Assembly (NCBI RefSeq): GCF_000092045.1
Contig: NC_007762.1
Coordinates: forward strand, 1-64,000
Source of the DNA: Rhizobium etli CFN 42
Lineage (GTDB): Bacteria > Pseudomonadota > Alphaproteobacteria > Rhizobiales > Rhizobiaceae
DNA: 64,000 bases
Reading direction: 5' to 3'
Part shown: positions 63,934 to 64,000 of the stretch, one piece after another
Layout of the letters: each line of letters begins with the position of its first letter
Position numbering within the stretch: the stretch's first letter is position 1
Notes under the pieces: generated by a model
Database searches by the model: none
What the model saw: the letters and a program-made list of their open reading frames with translations, nothing else
Told to the model about the DNA's origin: nothing
Translations under genes and position numbers: made by a program

Positions 63934-64000
63934 ATGGTAGATTCCACACACATTCACTTCAATTCAGGAGGCAAAACTGTGTCCGAAGAGAGACTGCTGG
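63934..64000 (+). CDS. Start of an unidentified gene cut by the window edge
   Basis: AGGAGG at 63966-63971 stands 7 bases before a GTG at 63979 that opens S-E-E-R-L-L; an in-frame ATG at 63934 is an alternative. Only 22 codons are visible and none is diagnostic. It follows the IS cluster, so it could be the next gene of the vir region or something unrelated. Confidence 0.4.
   Translation, partial: MVDSTHIHFNSGGKTVSEERLL

Overview
The window looks like part of a large Rhizobiaceae plasmid of the Ti/Ri/symbiotic class. The evidence is a repA-repB-repC replication block, a virF-virA-virB-virG-virC block with the gene order of Agrobacterium tumour-inducing plasmids, a RIME-type palindromic repeat, an RmInt1-like group II intron sitting in an IS630-type element, and a remnant of a LuxI-type quorum synthase beside repA. 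Species cannot be fixed from the sequence.

Layout. 0.3-2.6 kb: a GIY-YIG-like protein and a tyrosine recombinase with a dif-like inverted repeat upstream. 3.0-9.6 kb: a His-Xaa-Ser system (hxsD-hxsB-hxsC-hxsA, each pair joined by an ATGA overlap), then a ClpP-like secreted protein and a DUF4236/SH3 membrane protein. 9.9-12.5 kb: an intact IS21-family element with 8-bp target duplication. 12.7-19.2 kb: a defence-like island on the minus strand, holding a DUF3800 protein, a TIR-caspase-RyR cluster (type IV Thoeris-like) and a ubiquitin-like conjugation operon (Ubl, E2-like, JAB, E1). 19.6-34 kb: a lipoprotein amidohydrolase, a dinB::nuclease fossil, and a polyol/glycerol-phosphate catabolic locus (FGGY kinase, SorC-type regulator, G1P dehydrogenase, SDR, aldolase-SDR fusion) in heavy decay, with frameshifted HAD, ABC ATPase and gpsA-like genes and pieces of glpD, a permease and a binding protein. 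34-35.6 kb: a chimera of broken pieces (Ulp1/C48 protease, virB11-like, luxI-like). 36-39.7 kb: repABC, with repB carrying two frameshifts. 40.2-43.5 kb: an IS66 remnant split inside tnpB by a serine-recombinase module. 43.9-59.3 kb: virF, virA, virB1-B11, virG, virC2 and virC1. 60.1-63.9 kb: nested IS5, IS630, group II intron and IS256 remnants where virD would be expected.

Function. VirA/VirG would sense plant signals and drive virB, virC and virF. The VirB channel set is complete and tightly coupled except for virB2, which keeps only its signal-peptide part; the mature pilin is gone by what looks like a clean in-frame deletion. No virD or virE gene is seen. The channel therefore looks unable to work unless another replicon supplies the missing parts. 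Frameshifts are frequent in catabolic, replication and IS genes, while the vir genes (other than virB2), the hxs genes and the defence genes read through cleanly.
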